Of a stretch of DNA of 6,382 bases, positions 5,951 to 6,382 are shown in pieces; the stretch's first letter is position 1; each line of letters starts with the position of its first letter. This stretch comes from Clostridiales bacterium (GTDB lineage: Bacteria > Bacillota > Clostridia > Lachnospirales > WRAX01). The DNA lies in contig JAISVU010000079.1 of assembly GCA_031271375.1 (NCBI GenBank), forward strand, positions 1-6,382. The letters run 5' to 3'. Below the pieces are notes generated by a model. It was not told the origin of the DNA and did not search any database. It was given only the letters and a program-made list of their open reading frames with translations. A program made the translations under genes and the position numbers.

Positions 5951-5979
5951 TTGAAAAATCGCCCTGCGCCTGTTATAAT
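5951..5979 (+). promoter_or_regulatory. Promoter for the zinc-ribbon gene
   Basis: TTGAAA (5951-5956) and TATAAT (5974-5979) are 17 bases apart. Transcription should start near 5986, about 27 bases before the ATG at 6013. The -35 hexamer overlaps the left arm of an inverted repeat and the -10 hexamer lies in its loop, so factor binding or a cruciform there could control it. Confidence 0.65.
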
Positions 5980-5997
5980 TAAGCGAGGGCGATTTTT
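5954..5997. repeat. 12-bp inverted repeat in the divergent intergenic region
   Basis: AAAAATCGCCCT (5954-5965) and AGGGCGATTTTT (5986-5997) are perfect inverted copies. An inner CGC/GCG pair adds three base pairs past a single-base bulge, leaving a 13-base AT-rich loop that holds the -10 hexamer. Shape alone would suit a bidirectional terminator, with A-tract, GC stem and T-tract. The position between divergent starts suits an operator or attenuator acting on the relaxase and zinc-ribbon genes. Confidence 0.75.
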
Positions 5998-6012
5998 GGG
6001 GGTATTGTTATA

Positions 6013-6219
6013 ATGATGTGTCCGTACTGTAACAGCGAAATGAAAAAAGGATTTGTTGAAATATCAAGTACCGTTCCTTTCTCCAATAATGTGGCATGGA
6101 TTCCAGAGGAAGAACGGAAAAAGATATTTCACGACAATATCATTTGGCTAAAAAAACGAGCGGATGGGTATCATTGCGATAACTGTGATAAAGTTATCAC
6201 TGTGTTCAATAGAAAATAG
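6013..6219 (+). CDS. Small zinc-ribbon protein, DUF6487-like
   Basis: A 68-residue protein starting MMCPYC with a second cysteine pair near the end (C3, C6 and C55, C58), a typical four-cysteine zinc ribbon. The CPYCNSEMKKG opening and the W29 segment after it resemble the short DUF6487 family common in Firmicutes, whose function is unknown. There is no membrane segment or signal peptide. The ATG at 6013 is chosen for its distance of 10 bases from GGGGG (5998-6002), a poor ribosome binding site; the adjacent ATG at 6016 is equally possible. It is divergent from the relaxase and immediately upstream of the proposed oriT. Its place in the mobilisation module may be incidental, as such proteins are also frequent cargo. 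Confidence 0.8.
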   Translation: MMCPYCNSEMKKGFVEISSTVPFSNNVAWIPEEERKKIFHDNIIWLKKRADGYHCDNCDKVITVFNRK

Positions 6220-6234
6220 CGATTTTCGCGGGGT

Positions 6235-6253
6235 TCGGGGCGCGAAGCCCCGA
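6235..6253. repeat. Hairpin 1 of the non-coding cluster
   Basis: TCGGGGC (6235-6241) and GCCCCGA (6247-6253) form a perfect 7-bp stem with loop GCGAA. It begins 15 bases after the zinc-ribbon stop and could be its terminator, though no T-run follows. It is the first of a row of hairpins filling 6220-6382, a stretch with no convincing coding frame. Confidence 0.75.
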
Positions 6254-6277
6254 TATTGCAACCGATAGGTTGCAATA
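6254..6277. repeat. Hairpin 2 of the non-coding cluster
   Basis: TATTGCAACC (6254-6263) and GGTTGCAATA (6268-6277) form a perfect 10-bp stem with loop GATA, directly abutting hairpin 1. In an origin of transfer such a repeat could be a binding site for an accessory protein; that is inference from position. Confidence 0.8.
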
Positions 6278-6297
6278 CGCCGCCGGCAGGCCGCACG

Positions 6298-6341
6298 ATA
6301 CCACAATGGCAGAGCCGTTGTGGTATATCAGTGCGCCCTTG
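6298..6341 (+). other. Candidate origin of transfer (oriT) with nic site near 6335/6336
   Basis: An inverted repeat, ATACCACAATGGC (6298-6310) and GCCGTTGTGGTAT (6314-6326), has 13 pairs including one G-T and a three-base loop. Nine bases after it comes GTGCGCCCTT (6331-6340). IncQ-type oriTs such as RSF1010/R1162 have an inverted repeat followed about eight bases later by a nick in a TAAGTGCG/CCCT-like core, and MobQ elements of Gram-positive hosts share the GTGCGCCCT core. By analogy the nick falls on the plus strand between 6335 and 6336. The adjacent MobQ-type relaxase is the natural partner. If so, the strand entering first would be the one running rightwards from 6336, with the relaxase gene arriving last. 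Confidence 0.75.
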
Positions 6342-6378
6342 TTTCACAAGGGAAAGGGCGTTTAAGCCGTTTCCCTTG
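6336..6378. repeat. Competing hairpins next to the proposed nic site
   Basis: CCCTTG (6336-6341) can pair with CAAGGG (6347-6352). That segment can instead pair, as CAAGGGAAA (6347-6355), with TTTCCCTTG (6370-6378) in a 9-bp stem. A third option is CGCCCTT (6334-6340) with AAGGGCG (6354-6360). These structures exclude one another, and two of them include the bases just 3' of the proposed nick. Confidence 0.65.
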
Positions 6379-6382
6379 CCGT

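Noticed and set aside
5954..5997. Phase-variable invertible promoter
   Set aside because: The repeats are only 20 bases apart, far too close for recombinase-mediated inversion, and no invertase gene is in the window.
6185..6200. GTGATAA-AG-TTATCAC palindrome
   Set aside because: It lies wholly inside the zinc-ribbon coding sequence over its second cysteine pair and its repetition follows from the codons; there is no support for an operator.
1..6382. CRISPR array, tRNA or rRNA genes
   Set aside because: No regularly spaced direct repeats were seen, and no cloverleaf or rRNA-like segment was recognised on either strand.

Overview
The window looks like DNA from an anaerobic, low-to-mid-GC Gram-positive bacterium, most likely a member of the Clostridia. 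The reasons are strong AGGAGG-type ribosome binding sites before nearly every gene, a consensus sigma-A-like promoter, and a set of genes (rubredoxin, rubrerythrin, ferredoxins, hemerythrins) typical of strict anaerobes that must survive short exposure to oxygen. No species can be named from sequence alone.

Positions 1-3057 hold one apparent operon for oxygen and peroxide defence. A terminator at 67-104 closes off whatever lies upstream. A near-perfect promoter (155-183) is overlapped by two tandem Fur/PerR-type operators. Five closely spaced genes follow: a PerR-like peroxide-sensing repressor (224-604), a protein with a rubredoxin domain at each end (628-1293), a long reading frame joining a ferredoxin to rubrerythrin (1298-2353, with a strong internal start for rubrerythrin at 1811), a single-domain bacteriohemerythrin (2379-2786) and a small ferredoxin (2808-2999). 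A strong hairpin terminator (3006-3057) ends the unit. The likely scheme is that PerR senses peroxide and derepresses the operon. Ferredoxin and rubredoxin domains then pass electrons to the di-iron centre of rubrerythrin, which reduces H2O2, while hemerythrin binds O2.

Positions 3117-4357 hold two further plus-strand genes: a hemerythrin fused to a CheX/CheC-like phosphatase domain, suggesting oxygen control of chemotaxis signalling, and a small exported Gly/Cys/Arg-rich protein of unknown function. A hairpin at 4388-4409 separates them from the convergent next gene.

Positions 4420-6382 are a mobilisation module: a 501-residue MobA/MobL (MobQ-type) relaxase on the minus strand, a divergent small zinc-ribbon protein (6013-6219), and a 160-base non-coding stretch packed with hairpins. 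Inside that stretch, a 13-bp inverted repeat (6298-6326) is followed nine bases later by GTGCG/CCCTT. This is the arrangement of an IncQ-type origin of transfer, and I propose it is the oriT for the adjacent relaxase. The window therefore appears to show an oxygen-defence island carried on, or lying beside, a conjugative or mobilisable element.
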